Under the pieces are notes generated by a model. That model was given only the letters and a program-made list of their open reading frames with translations, did no database searches and had not been told where the DNA came from. DNA of 64,000 bases from Clostridium sp. 1001271st1 H5 (GTDB taxonomy: Bacteria > Bacillota > Clostridia > Lachnospirales > Lachnospiraceae), in contig NZ_SPHO01000013.1 of assembly GCF_005845215.1 (NCBI RefSeq), forward strand, positions 62,001 through 126,000, read 5' to 3'. Shown piece by piece: positions 7,549 through 16,180 of the stretch. The translations under genes were made by a program, and so were the position numbers. Position 1 is the stretch's first letter; each line of letters starts with the position of its first letter.

Positions 7549-7998
7549 ATGAGTAAGTTAATTAATGAGAACTGTATCGTATTCGATATGGAAGGCAGTA
7601 AAAAGGATATCATAAGAACCCTGTCAGGGGAGCTGTACAGGGCCGGAAAAATTACAGACACAGAGGAATTTTACCAGGATGTACTGGCAAGGGAAGCCAT
7701 TACCCCTACCTTCGTGGGATTTGACATGGGCCTTCCCCATGGGAAGACCGACCATGTGCTGGAGGCCAGCGTATGCTTCGGACGTACCAAGGAACCGGTG
7801 GTCTGGAACGAGGAGACAGGGGAGACAGCGGATTTAATCATTCTCATTGCAGTACCCTTAAGCGAGGCAGGGGATACACACTTAAAGATACTGGCCAATC
7901 TCTCCAGAAGGCTTATGCATGAGGAGTTCAGGGAGTCTTTGAGAAGAAGCACCAGGGAACAGGTGTACACCATATTAGAAGAAGTTCTGGAGGGGTAA
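7549..7998 (+). CDS. PTS fructose-family EIIA component
   Basis: 149 residues from ATG 7549 (GGAAGGAGG upstream; the frame is open further 5' without a better start). The fructose/mannitol-type EIIA fold carries its phosphorylated histidine in FDMGLPHGKTDH (His64). It receives phosphate from HPr and passes it to the separate EIIB. First gene of a IIA-IIC-IIB set followed by a PRD regulator. The sugar cannot be read from sequence; no sugar kinase, hydrolase or aldolase is adjacent. Confidence 0.92.
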   Translation: MSKLINENCIVFDMEGSKKDIIRTLSGELYRAGKITDTEEFYQDVLAREAITPTFVGFDMGLPHGKTDHVLEASVCFGRTKEPVVWNEETGETADLIILIAVPLSEAGDTHLKILANLSRRLMHEEFRESLRRSTREQVYTILEEVLEG

Positions 7999-8002
7999 GA
8001 AA

Positions 8003-9067
8003 ATGAAAGAGCAGCTGAAGATTTTAAAGAAACATATATTGACAGGTACGTCCCACATGATTCCGTTTATTGTGGCCGGCGGTATCCTTTTCTCTCTGGC
8101 AGTTATGCTGAATCCGGCCGGCGCAGCCACACCTGAAACCGGCTGGCTGGCAGGTCTGGCACAGATTGGTCTGGGCGGACTGACACTGTTTGTCCCTGTA
8201 TTGGGCGGTTATATCGCTTACTCCATTGCCGACAAACCAGGTCTGGCCCCCGGTATGATTGGAGCTTATCTGGCCAAGGAAATGGGCGCAGGATTCCTTG
8301 GCGGCATGGCGGCAGGCCTGATTGCAGGCGTTGTGGTAAAGGAACTGAAGAAAATCAAGCTTCCGATTTCCCTGAAAACCTTAGGTTCCATTTTCATCTA
8401 TCCTCTGGTGGGCACCCTGGTGACAGGCGGCATCATTGTGTGGGGAATCGGCGGACCCATTGCGGCTATTATGAACGGACTCACCAACTGGCTGTCCGGC
8501 CTGGGAGATGTGGGCAAGGTGCCTCTGGCATCCATACTCGGAGCCATGACTGCCTTTGATATGGGCGGCCCTGTCAATAAGGTTGCAACCCTCTTTGCGC
8601 AGACACAGGTGGATACGCTTCCCTACCTGATGGGCGGCGTGGGCGTGGCCATCTGTACACCGCCTATCGGCATGGGTATCGCTACCCTGCTGGCCCCCAA
8701 GAAGTACAATGTGGAGGAAAAAGAAGCAGGAAAGGCAGCCATCCTGATGGGATGCGTGGGAATCACGGAAGGAGCCATTCCTTTTGCGGCCAACGACCCC
8801 TTAAGGGTAATCCCGTCCCTGATTGTGGGAGCTGTTGTGGGAAATATTATCCCATTTCTTGCAGGTGTCTTAAACCATGCGCCCTGGGGCGGACTCATCG
8901 TGCTTCCTGTGGTGGAAGGGCGTATCTGGTACTTTATTGCTGTGCTGGCAGGTGGATTTGTGACCGCACTTATGGTAAACTTACTTAAGAAGAACTATGT
9001 GGAAGAGTCCGCTGGAAATGATGCGGAACTGGATGACCTGGATGAGATAACATTTGACGAACTGTAG
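8003..9067 (+). CDS. PTS fructose-family EIIC permease
   Basis: 354 residues, strongly hydrophobic, about nine membrane spans. The start segment TGTSHMIPFIVAGGILF is the well-conserved opening of fructose-family EIIC. GITEGAIPFAANDPLRVIP is the conserved GITEGAIPF substrate-site motif. The permease translocates the sugar while EIIB phosphorylates it. Starts 4 bp after the IIA stop. The last ~20 residues are acidic and cytoplasmic. Confidence 0.94.
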   Translation: MKEQLKILKKHILTGTSHMIPFIVAGGILFSLAVMLNPAGAATPETGWLAGLAQIGLGGLTLFVPVLGGYIAYSIADKPGLAPGMIGAYLAKEMGAGFLGGMAAGLIAGVVVKELKKIKLPISLKTLGSIFIYPLVGTLVTGGIIVWGIGGPIAAIMNGLTNWLSGLGDVGKVPLASILGAMTAFDMGGPVNKVATLFAQTQVDTLPYLMGGVGVAICTPPIGMGIATLLAPKKYNVEEKEAGKAAILMGCVGITEGAIPFAANDPLRVIPSLIVGAVVGNIIPFLAGVLNHAPWGGLIVLPVVEGRIWYFIAVLAGGFVTALMVNLLKKNYVEESAGNDAELDDLDEITFDEL

Positions 9068-9130
9068 TGAACGGCAGGTTAGATTGAAGGCAGAATTATC
9101 ATAAAAGATGAACAAAAGGAGGATTTTACA

Positions 9131-9439
9131 ATGAAGGTAGTTGGTATTACATCGTGTCCGTCGGGAGTGGCACATACATATATGGCAGCTGAAGCTTTGA
9201 AGCTGTCCGGCGAGAAGCTGGGAATGGAGGTCCTGATAGAGACTCAGGGCGGTGCAGGCGTGGAGAACCAGTTAAAGCAGAAGGATATTGACGAGGCTGT
9301 GTGCGTTGTTCTGGTCAATGATGTGGCCCTGGAGGGACTGGACCGCTTCAAGGGAAAAAAAGTCCTGAAAATGGGCGTGTCAGACCTGATTAAGAAATCG
9401 GACGCAGTGATGAAGAAGATTCACGATTCATTCCAGTAA
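9131..9439 (+). CDS. PTS fructose-family EIIB component
   Basis: 102 residues. MKVVGITSCPSGVAHTYMAAEAL is the textbook fructose-type EIIB start, with Cys9 as the phosphocysteine. It takes phosphate from EIIA and delivers it to the EIIC-bound sugar. AAAGGAGG upstream. Separate IIA, IIC and IIB genes are common in Firmicutes for uncharacterised fructose-like sugars. Confidence 0.95.
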   Translation: MKVVGITSCPSGVAHTYMAAEALKLSGEKLGMEVLIETQGGAGVENQLKQKDIDEAVCVVLVNDVALEGLDRFKGKKVLKMGVSDLIKKSDAVMKKIHDSFQ

Positions 9440-9505
9440 ACCCAGGAAACATTCCGGTATAATGGATTTCAGGGGAGTATATAAAAATATCATATGACAA
9501 CAGAT

Positions 9506-9546
9506 AAGAGGAGTGGGGAGCGCTCCTCTTGTCTGCATATGCAGAC
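9506..9546 (+). promoter_or_regulatory. Hairpin plus 16-bp palindrome before the PRD regulator
   Basis: AAGAGGAG (9506-9513) pairs with CTCCTCTT (9523-9530). Immediately after it comes a perfect palindrome GTCTGCATATGCAGAC (9531-9546), ending just before the ribosome binding site. It could attenuate or bind a regulator; function inferred. Confidence 0.45.
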
Positions 9547-9560
9547 AGGAGAAGAATGAG

Positions 9561-11597
9561 ATGTTTAATGGGAGAATGCTTAACATTATCCGGTATCTGA
9601 AGGAGCATGGGGAGGCCACTTACAAGGAGATGGCCAGGGTCCTGGGGATATCGGAGCGGAGCATCCGATATGATGTGGACCGGATTAACGACATATTATC
9701 CCTGGAGCGCCTGCCGGAGATAGAGAAACACTCCAAGGGTCTGCTGCGCTATCCGCAGTCCCTGGACCTTAAGGGCCTGGAGGACGGCAACGAGGTGGTT
9801 TATACCAGCAGGGAGCGGATGTCTATCCTTCTTCTGATTCTGCTCATGAGAAATGAGGACTTGAAAATCAACCAGCTCAGCGGGCAGTTCCGGGTTTCGC
9901 GCTCCACGGTAAAGAACGACATGGCGGCTCTGGATGAGCGGCTTAAGAAGGACGGATTGGGAATCGGGTATTCCAATCATTTTTATCTGGCCGGGCCAAA
10001 GCTTAAGCGCACCACCCTGATGAACCAGGAATTCAGGAAATACATTGAATATCTAATTAACCCTTTTACAGAGTACAACTCCTATGAATTTTACTGCATC
10101 CATATCATCCATAAGGCCTTTGAGGGCGTCTCCATTGCCAATGTGGTGATGGCGGTGGACGGTCTGCTGGAGGAGCTTAAGTGTACCCTGACCAGCAGTT
10201 CCTATCTGTGGTATATGTCAAATGTGGTGGTGCTGGTGTGGTTCATCCTCCATGACAAGGACTATCCGCTGGATATTACGGTGATGCCGGACTATGACCG
10301 GGAGGTGTATGAGCGGTTTGGGGAGAAGCTGGGCTCCATCATCGGAAAGCCTGTGTCAGGGGAACATATGGCTATGATGGCAAAGATGTTTGACTTTACC
10401 AATAAAATGGCGGGGGGGACGGCGGAGGTAGACCCGGTACACACCCAGGAGGTGACGTTTTCCCTGATTTCCGCCATGTCCAGGCGGATGAACATGCCCT
10501 TTGACAAGGACACAACCCTGGTGGAAGGGCTGCTGAACCACATGATTCCCCTGATACAGAGAATCAATAACCATGTGGACATCCACGACAATGTCAGCTC
10601 CCTTATGCGGCCTGAGGAGCAGCAGTTCTTAAGCATTGTGAAGCAGTGCTGCAAGGAAACGGACACGCTTCTGAATCTGGAAAATGAGGATGAGCTGGTA
10701 TACCTGACCATCTGCTTCATGGCCAGCATCCGCAGGATGAAGGGAACCCCCTATAAGAAGGTGCTGCTGGTGTGCGGCCATGGATATGGGACCACCACCA
10801 TGCTGAAGGAATCACTGCTCAGCGAGTACCAGATTCATATTGTGGACACACTCCCCATTTATAAGCTTTCATCCTATCCGGACTGGGCAGCCATTGATTA
10901 CGTGCTGTCCACCATCCGCATTAACAACAGCCTGCCCAGGCCCTGCCTCACGGTGAACCCCATACTCCAGACCGAGGACAGGGCTGCCATGGACCGGCTT
11001 GGCATACCCAGGAAATCCCTTTTGTCCAGCTATTATTCCATTGAGGAAAAACTGGGGTTCCTGGATGAGAATACCAGGGCCAGGGTGATGGACGTGGTGA
11101 AGAAGGAGCTGGGATATCAGACTGTCCAAGTATTTCACAGCCCCAAGAGCTTCAGCAGTTTCCTGAAGTTTGACTGTATCATGAGGGCGGACCAGGTGTC
11201 TGACTGGCGGGATGCGGTCCATATGAGCGCCGGGCTTCTGGTAAAGCGCGGTTTTGTGGAGGAATCCTATGTTTCCAATATGCTCGGATTCATAGAGGAG
11301 CAGGGCTTTTATGCTGTCTCGGATGACTCCTTTGCCCTTCTGCACGGAAAGGGGGCGGAGGGAATCCTTAAGACCAGCCTCAGTCTTCTGGTCACCAGGG
11401 AGCCGGTGGAATTTGGGGAGAAAAAGGCGCGGGTCATATTCTGCCTGGCCAGCAAGGATGGGAAGGAGCACATACCTGCTGTGGTCACGCTGATGCGCAT
11501 GGTGAAGACAACGGCTCTGATTCACGACCTGGAGCAGAGCCGGTCAGCGGAGGAAATATATCAGACTGTGCTGGATTGTGAGTTTGAAGTGTTATGA
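9561..11597 (+). CDS. BglG-family PRD transcriptional regulator with EIIB- and EIIA-like domains
   Basis: 678 residues from ATG 9561, chosen for the GACAGGAG site upstream; the frame is open 16 codons further. Order: HTH_11-type N-terminus (TYKEMARVLGISERSIRYDV), a second helix-turn-helix (LSGQFRVSRSTVKNDM), two PRD segments in the middle, a GatB-like EIIB domain (KVLLVCGHGYGTTTM, Cys405), and a C-terminal fructose-type EIIA domain with His595 in LLHGKGAEG. This is the ManR/LicR/MtlR architecture: DNA-binding activators whose activity is set by PTS phosphorylation. It follows the IIA-IIC-IIB genes and probably activates them. The palindrome at 7458 is a candidate target. Confidence 0.93.
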   Translation: MFNGRMLNIIRYLKEHGEATYKEMARVLGISERSIRYDVDRINDILSLERLPEIEKHSKGLLRYPQSLDLKGLEDGNEVVYTSRERMSILLLILLMRNEDLKINQLSGQFRVSRSTVKNDMAALDERLKKDGLGIGYSNHFYLAGPKLKRTTLMNQEFRKYIEYLINPFTEYNSYEFYCIHIIHKAFEGVSIANVVMAVDGLLEELKCTLTSSSYLWYMSNVVVLVWFILHDKDYPLDITVMPDYDREVYERFGEKLGSIIGKPVSGEHMAMMAKMFDFTNKMAGGTAEVDPVHTQEVTFSLISAMSRRMNMPFDKDTTLVEGLLNHMIPLIQRINNHVDIHDNVSSLMRPEEQQFLSIVKQCCKETDTLLNLENEDELVYLTICFMASIRRMKGTPYKKVLLVCGHGYGTTTMLKESLLSEYQIHIVDTLPIYKLSSYPDWAAIDYVLSTIRINNSLPRPCLTVNPILQTEDRAAMDRLGIPRKSLLSSYYSIEEKLGFLDENTRARVMDVVKKELGYQTVQVFHSPKSFSSFLKFDCIMRADQVSDWRDAVHMSAGLLVKRGFVEESYVSNMLGFIEEQGFYAVSDDSFALLHGKGAEGILKTSLSLLVTREPVEFGEKKARVIFCLASKDGKEHIPAVVTLMRMVKTTALIHDLEQSRSAEEIYQTVLDCEFEVL

Positions 11598-11653
11598 CAA
11601 ATGGAAAATGTACAGCGGATGACTGGGGTGAATGAGAAAACGGTTTGTGCAAC

Positions 11654-11840
11654 ATGCTTAAAAACCAGCTGATTTATTGTGATATAGCGATATTCTTTTA
11701 TGAGAATATTGACTTTTGTTCCTGGATTGGTATAATCGTGGAGTAAATAGTTGAGTGCAGAGCTTCGGCTTGATTTTGTACAACATGAGTTTGTGGACCT
11801 TTCTTTATCAAAGGTCGATGGACTTATGTTGTTTTTTTTG
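11654..11840 (+). promoter_or_regulatory. Conserved promoter and structured leader RNA, copy A
   Basis: Strong promoter TTGACT (11709-11714), 16-bp spacer, TATAAT (11731-11736). An inverted repeat ATTCT/AGAAT lies just upstream (11692-11707). The transcript then holds a UUCG-capped hairpin (GAGC-TTCG-GCTT, 11760-11771). A second stem, CAACATGAG (11781-11789) with CTTATGTTG (11823-11831), encloses an inner hairpin GACCTTT (11796-11802)/AAAGGTC (11810-11816) and ends in eight T's. The same arrangement recurs at 18390-18580 before the Mo-hydroxylase genes. It looks like a cis-acting attenuator or riboswitch. A candidate RNA named the ssnA motif is known upstream of aminohydrolase genes, but I cannot confirm identity. 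Confidence 0.75.
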
Positions 11841-11875
11841 TCCTAAAATAAAATTGGGAGGGGAAAACGGACGGG

Positions 11876-12076
11876 GTGAATGCACGGATTACTATTATTT
11901 TTCCAAAAGACAGGAGTGTACACTCACACCATATTCCTGCCGGTCGTACTATTCTAGAAATCCGGCGGGAAATGGACTACTTCCGGCCAGCCTGCTCCGG
12001 CGTGGCGAAGGGCCTGATTCCGGAATTACACATATATGTGTACCGCGCGAAAATTCCGGAACGAGCAGGAGGCTGA
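11876..12076 (+). CDS. Possible small 2Fe-2S-like protein or remnant
   Basis: An open frame of 66 codons from a GTG with GGGAGGGG upstream. The first part (ARITIIFPKDR, then IPAGRTILEI) resembles the opening of ferredoxin-like domains (ITFxP...VPAGTTLLE). However, the expected cysteine cluster is reduced to one cysteine in ACSGVAKG. It lies between leader A and the membrane-protein gene. It could be a decayed domain or chance; low confidence. Confidence 0.3.
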   Translation: MNARITIIFPKDRSVHSHHIPAGRTILEIRREMDYFRPACSGVAKGLIPELHIYVYRAKIPERAGG

Positions 12077-12115
12077 ACGCAAACCAAATGAAAAGAAAGC
12101 GGAGGTTACTCAATT

Positions 12116-12787
12116 ATGTCTAATGGTACTAATTATGCAAAGGATTCAAAAATGACCAGGCGTTATATCATGCTTCTTATTGGAATTTTCTTTATGGGGA
12201 CGGGAATTTCCCTGATTATTAAATCAGGAACAGGTACATCTCCAATGAGCAGCCTGACCAATGTCATGACCCAGATATGTCCCTTGCTGACATTGGGTAT
12301 GTACACGTTTTTGCTGAATGTATTGTTTTTTATCGGGGAATTCATTGTGGACCTTAAGAGCTTTTCAGCGTCCAAGTTCCTGCAGCTGATTCCTACCTTT
12401 TTCCTGAGCATTGCAGTGGATTTCAACATGTTCCTTGTAAGGGGACTTCATCCTGAAACCTATATGCTGAAGCTGGTGGTGCTCATTATCGGATGCATGT
12501 TCTTTGGACTGAGCATTGCGTTCATGGTTTCGGCGGATGTGATTCTTATGCCCGGTGAAGCTTTGATTAAGATTATCTCTGTAAAGTACCAGAAGGAATA
12601 CGGCAATGTGAAGACCGCAGTGGATGTTTCCCTGGTGGTGCTGGCGGTAATCGTATCACTTATTTTCCTGAACACCATATACGGCGTCAGGGAAGGTACC
12701 TTGATTGCAGCATTCACAATCGGTAATTTTTCCCGGTTTTTCAGAGGTTACACAAATAAGCTGGTAAGGGAGGTTGCGCTGCAGTGA
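12116..12787 (+). CDS. YczE/YitT-like integral membrane protein (DUF6198 type)
   Basis: 223 residues with about five or six membrane helices. The segment GIFFMGTGISLIIKSGTGTSPMSS is typical of the YczE/YyaS family (small multipass proteins with a conserved GTGP/SP-type loop), whose function is unknown; transport is suspected. GCGGAGG precedes the ATG. Its stop overlaps the amidohydrolase start (GTGA), so the two are translationally coupled. In this operon it could handle a substrate or product of the amidohydrolase, which is inference. Confidence 0.75.
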   Translation: MSNGTNYAKDSKMTRRYIMLLIGIFFMGTGISLIIKSGTGTSPMSSLTNVMTQICPLLTLGMYTFLLNVLFFIGEFIVDLKSFSASKFLQLIPTFFLSIAVDFNMFLVRGLHPETYMLKLVVLIIGCMFFGLSIAFMVSADVILMPGEALIKIISVKYQKEYGNVKTAVDVSLVVLAVIVSLIFLNTIYGVREGTLIAAFTIGNFSRFFRGYTNKLVREVALQ

Positions 12788-14136
12788 GAGAAGGATACCA
12801 TAACCTGCACATCATAACCGTGGATGGGCAGGACCGTATATACGAGGATGGCGGCATCCTCTACGAGGACGGAGTGATTACCCATGTGGGGGACAGGGCT
12901 TACATAGAGGGGAAGGCAAAGGAACTTTACATTGAGCTTAAGGACGGAAAGGGAAGATATCTGTTTCCGGGACTTATCAATACCCACACCCATCTGTATC
13001 AGGATATCATGAAGGGGATGGGAAGCGACCTGAGCCTGGAGGAATGGTTCCCCAAGTCCATGGCCCCGGCAGGAGCCGTGCTCCGGGAGAGGCATGTGGC
13101 GGCAGGCGTAAGGCTTGGGCTGGCGGAAGCCATCCGCTGCGGCGTGACCACGGTGGCGGATTATATGCAGCTGCAGCCTGTAAAAGGGCTGGGTAAACTG
13201 GAACTCACGATTGCAAAAGAGATGGGTGTCAGAATGGTGTACGGCCGGGGCTACCGGGATATCGGCAAAAAAGAACTGGTGGAAAAGCCGGAGGATGTAT
13301 TTGCGGATGTAACGGCCCTGAAGGAGGAATTTGAAGGGGACGGCATGTTCCGTATATGGCTGGCCCCGGCAGCCGGATGGGGAGCCAGTACCGGGCTTCT
13401 TAGGGCGACCAGGGAATATGCGGACCGGAATGACACGCCTGTTATGATGCATATGTTTGAGACAGGAACAGATGATGCAATCAGCCGGGAAAGGAACGGC
13501 AAGAGCGCCATCCGCCATTACGAGGAAACCGGCCTGCTGGGTCCCGGCCTGCTGGCCGTACATTCGGTAGCCATTGGGGAAGAGGAAATCAGGGCCTATG
13601 CAAGGAACCAGGTGTCTGTCTCCTACAATCCCATTGCCAATATGTATCTTGCATCCGGCGTGGCACCTGTGGGGGAGATGCTGAAGGCAGGGATTACAGT
13701 GGCAATCGGCACGGACGGAGCAGGCTCCAACAATGACAACGACATGCTGGAGGCCATGAAGTTTGGGGCTCTGCTGCAAAAGACCTTCCACAAAGACCCG
13801 CTGGCCATGACTGCGGGAGGAATGCTCAGGATGGCCACCATAGAAGGGGCCAGGGCATTGGGAATGGACCGGATAACGGGATCCGTTGAAGAGGGAAAGA
13901 AGGCGGACTTTTTCCTGTTTGACCCGTCTAAGAGCGTAAAGTCATGCCCGGTCCATGACATTGTGGCAACACTGATTTATTCAGGGGACCATAAGGCAGT
14001 GGACACAGTGGTTATTAACGGAAACACGGTTTTGGAGGACGGCAGGTTCCTTCTGGCAGATGAGAAAGAGATTCTGGATGACGCTCAGCTTATGGCTGAT
14101 GATTTGGTAAGGTGCATACAGGAGAATCAGGGATAA
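12784..14136 (+). CDS. Amidohydrolase family protein (TRZ/ATZ, SsnA-like chlorohydrolase/deaminase)
   Basis: 450 residues from a GTG start overlapping the previous stop. TIM-barrel amidohydrolase with metal ligands His68 and His70 (NTHTHLYQ), His223 (MMHMFETG), His260 (HSVAIGEEE) and Asp311 (GTDGAGSNND). This TRZ/ATZ group deaminates or dechlorinates nitrogen heterocycles such as guanine, cytosine, adenosine analogues or triazines. The single-metal set matches the subfamily. With an NCS2 nucleobase permease, a Mo-hydroxylase and UbiD nearby it probably removes an amino group from a purine- or pyrimidine-like ring. Exact substrate unknown. Confidence 0.88.
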   Translation: MREGYHNLHIITVDGQDRIYEDGGILYEDGVITHVGDRAYIEGKAKELYIELKDGKGRYLFPGLINTHTHLYQDIMKGMGSDLSLEEWFPKSMAPAGAVLRERHVAAGVRLGLAEAIRCGVTTVADYMQLQPVKGLGKLELTIAKEMGVRMVYGRGYRDIGKKELVEKPEDVFADVTALKEEFEGDGMFRIWLAPAAGWGASTGLLRATREYADRNDTPVMMHMFETGTDDAISRERNGKSAIRHYEETGLLGPGLLAVHSVAIGEEEIRAYARNQVSVSYNPIANMYLASGVAPVGEMLKAGITVAIGTDGAGSNNDNDMLEAMKFGALLQKTFHKDPLAMTAGGMLRMATIEGARALGMDRITGSVEEGKKADFFLFDPSKSVKSCPVHDIVATLIYSGDHKAVDTVVINGNTVLEDGRFLLADEKEILDDAQLMADDLVRCIQENQG

Positions 14137-14168
14137 AAACAGAACACAGATGAAATGAGGAGAGTAAT

Positions 14169-14813
14169 ATGGCAAAGATATTAGGTATCAGCGGAAGCCC
14201 AAGAAACAAATCTACGGAATATGCCCTGAGCGAAGCCTTAAAGAGCATAGAGTCAAGGGACGGCATAGAGACAGGTATGATTACCCTGAGGGGCAAAAAG
14301 ATTGCGCCCTGCAACGGATGCGGATATTGCAAGAAGAATAAGACGTGGTGCTGTCTGAAGGATGATTTTCAGCCCCTTCTGGAAGAGTTCATGGCAGCGG
14401 ATGCGTACCTGTTCGGCTCACCGGTCTATGCCTACGGGCCAACTCCTCAGCTGTCTGCTTTTTTCAGCAGGATGCGGCCGCTGTTCCATGTGTATCCGGA
14501 AATCATGAGGGATAAAATCGGCAGTGCATTTGCTGTGGGCGGAACCAGGAACGGGGGAGAGGAAGCCACTATAACGGCCATGCATAACATGATGATGGCA
14601 AGGGGGATTAACATTGTCTGTAACGAGGTATACGGCTACGCCGGAGGCTATATCTGGTCCAAGGACCAGGGGCAGGAAGGCGTTGATGCAGATGAAGTCG
14701 GTATGGGAGGACTTAAGAAGCTGGCAAACAAGCTGGCTGATATGGCACTCATCCGGGAATACGGCAAGAAGGCGTTGGCAGAAAGAGAGGCAGCATTGCA
14801 TGAGCGGAATTAA
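14169..14813 (+). CDS. Iron-sulfur flavoprotein / NADPH-dependent FMN reductase family
   Basis: 214 residues. The N-terminus ILGISGSPRNKST is the flavodoxin-like FMN phosphate loop. A compact cysteine cluster in CNGCGYCKKNKTWCC (Cys48, 51, 54 and 61 or 62) is the CX2CX2CX6-7C pattern of archaeal/clostridial Isf proteins that bind a 4Fe-4S cluster. Such proteins shuttle electrons between ferredoxin and other carriers. Next to UbiD and UbiX it may supply reduced FMN for prenylated-FMN synthesis or electrons to the pathway. GAGGAG precedes the ATG. Confidence 0.86.
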   Translation: MAKILGISGSPRNKSTEYALSEALKSIESRDGIETGMITLRGKKIAPCNGCGYCKKNKTWCCLKDDFQPLLEEFMAADAYLFGSPVYAYGPTPQLSAFFSRMRPLFHVYPEIMRDKIGSAFAVGGTRNGGEEATITAMHNMMMARGINIVCNEVYGYAGGYIWSKDQGQEGVDADEVGMGGLKKLANKLADMALIREYGKKALAEREAALHERN

Positions 14814-16134
14814 GGATTTAAGAGATTTTCTGGCAGTTTTAAAGGACAACAAACTGTTGTTTGAGACAGAACGGGAGGTAGACTGGAAATATGAAATTGG
14901 CTCCCTGTTAGCCACCCTGGAGGCAGAAGGGCAGAAAACAGGACTGTTCTGCAGCATCAAGGATAAGGAATTTTCCGTGTGCGGAAATGTGCTGGCATCC
15001 ATGGACGGCATTGCCCTGGCCCTGGGATGCAGGAAGGATGAGATGACGGATTTTCTGGCAGAGTGCCTGGAACATCCCATTAAACCTCAGGTGGTGGCGG
15101 ACGCCCCCTGTCATGAAAACATACTGACAGGGGAGGATATTGACCTGGGACGCCTTCCGGTTCCCATTCATGCGCCAAAGGACGGCGGCCCCATTATCAC
15201 AGGCGGGGTGATTGTCAGTAAGGAGATAGACGGAACCCGTCAGAATCTGTCCTTCCAGAGAATGCATGTAAAGGGGAAGGATAAGTTCAGCATCATGATT
15301 AACGAGTGGCGCCACCTGAAGGATTTCTACGACCAGGCAGAAAGCCAGGGAAAGGCCCTGCCCATTGCGGTTGTCATAGGAGCGGACCCTGTTATCTATG
15401 TGGGAGCCGGACTTCGCTATGACGGGGACGAGACAGAGATTGCAGGCGCCATCCGGAAGAGGCCCATTGAGGTGGTGAAATGCATTACCTCCGATATCTA
15501 TGTACCTGCCATGGCTGAGTTTGTGATAGAGGGCGAAATCCTGCCGGATTACAGAGAAAAGGAAGGACCTCTGGGGGAATTCACCGGCCATTACAGCGAG
15601 CCCTGGAACAGCCCCATGGTACAGGTAAAGGCCATTACCCACAGGAACGGGGCTATTTACCAGACCATTAACGGTGCCTCCTTTGAGCACATCAATCTTG
15701 GAAATGTACTGCCCAGGGAACCCCTGCTTAAGACACACACGCAGTATGTGAGCAAGGGCGTTACCAATGTACATATTCCCCCTTATGGCAGCGGGTTTCT
15801 TGCTATTGTCCAGATGAAGAAAAAGAACCCGGGAGAGCCTAAGAATGTGGCTCTTGCAGCCATGACCGCCTATGTGAACATCAAGAATGTAATTGTGGTG
15901 GATGAGGACGTGGATATCTATGACCCTGCAGACGTGATGTGGGCGGTATCCAACCGGGTCATTCCTGAGAGGGACATTTTCTATATCCACAATGCCCAGG
16001 GACATGAGCTGGACCCATGCTCCGACGAGCGGGGTGTGCAGACTAAGATGGGGATTGACGCCACATTGAATGAGGAGAGCAGATGCCTTGAAAGAGTACG
16101 CTATCCAAAGGCGGACTTAAAGGATTACCAGTAA
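14800..16134 (+). CDS. ubiD: UbiD family (prFMN-dependent) decarboxylase
   Basis: 444 residues from ATG 14800, which overlaps the flavoprotein gene by 14 bp; the frame is open earlier but homology begins at MSGIKDLRDFL. UbiD enzymes reversibly decarboxylate aromatic, heteroaromatic or unsaturated acids with prenylated FMN. The E-R-E triad is visible: Arg154 (SFQRMHV), Glu255 and Glu260 (KEGPLGEFTGHY, same 5-residue spacing as in Fdc1). Length is slightly short of E. coli UbiD (~490), as in anaerobe catabolic forms. UbiX follows. A biosynthetic ubiquinone role is unlikely in this anaerobic setting, so catabolism of a ring carboxylate is inferred. Confidence 0.93.
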   Translation: MSGIKDLRDFLAVLKDNKLLFETEREVDWKYEIGSLLATLEAEGQKTGLFCSIKDKEFSVCGNVLASMDGIALALGCRKDEMTDFLAECLEHPIKPQVVADAPCHENILTGEDIDLGRLPVPIHAPKDGGPIITGGVIVSKEIDGTRQNLSFQRMHVKGKDKFSIMINEWRHLKDFYDQAESQGKALPIAVVIGADPVIYVGAGLRYDGDETEIAGAIRKRPIEVVKCITSDIYVPAMAEFVIEGEILPDYREKEGPLGEFTGHYSEPWNSPMVQVKAITHRNGAIYQTINGASFEHINLGNVLPREPLLKTHTQYVSKGVTNVHIPPYGSGFLAIVQMKKKNPGEPKNVALAAMTAYVNIKNVIVVDEDVDIYDPADVMWAVSNRVIPERDIFYIHNAQGHELDPCSDERGVQTKMGIDATLNEESRCLERVRYPKADLKDYQ

Positions 16135-16180
16135 AATCCCTGTGCGGAATACAGAAAATATGAGATAAGGAGCATGGCAA

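Larger units (their letters stand above)
11598..12115 (+). other. Leader region of the amidohydrolase-UbiD operon
   Basis: The 518 bp contains the conserved promoter/leader element at 11654-11840 and a possible small ORF at 11876-12076. The remainder shows nothing else recognisable. Confidence 0.6.

Noticed and set aside
11731..11840. Guanine/purine riboswitch in leader A
   Set aside because: TATAATC resembles part of the purine aptamer, but it is the -10 box and the conserved core stretches of that class are not present in order.
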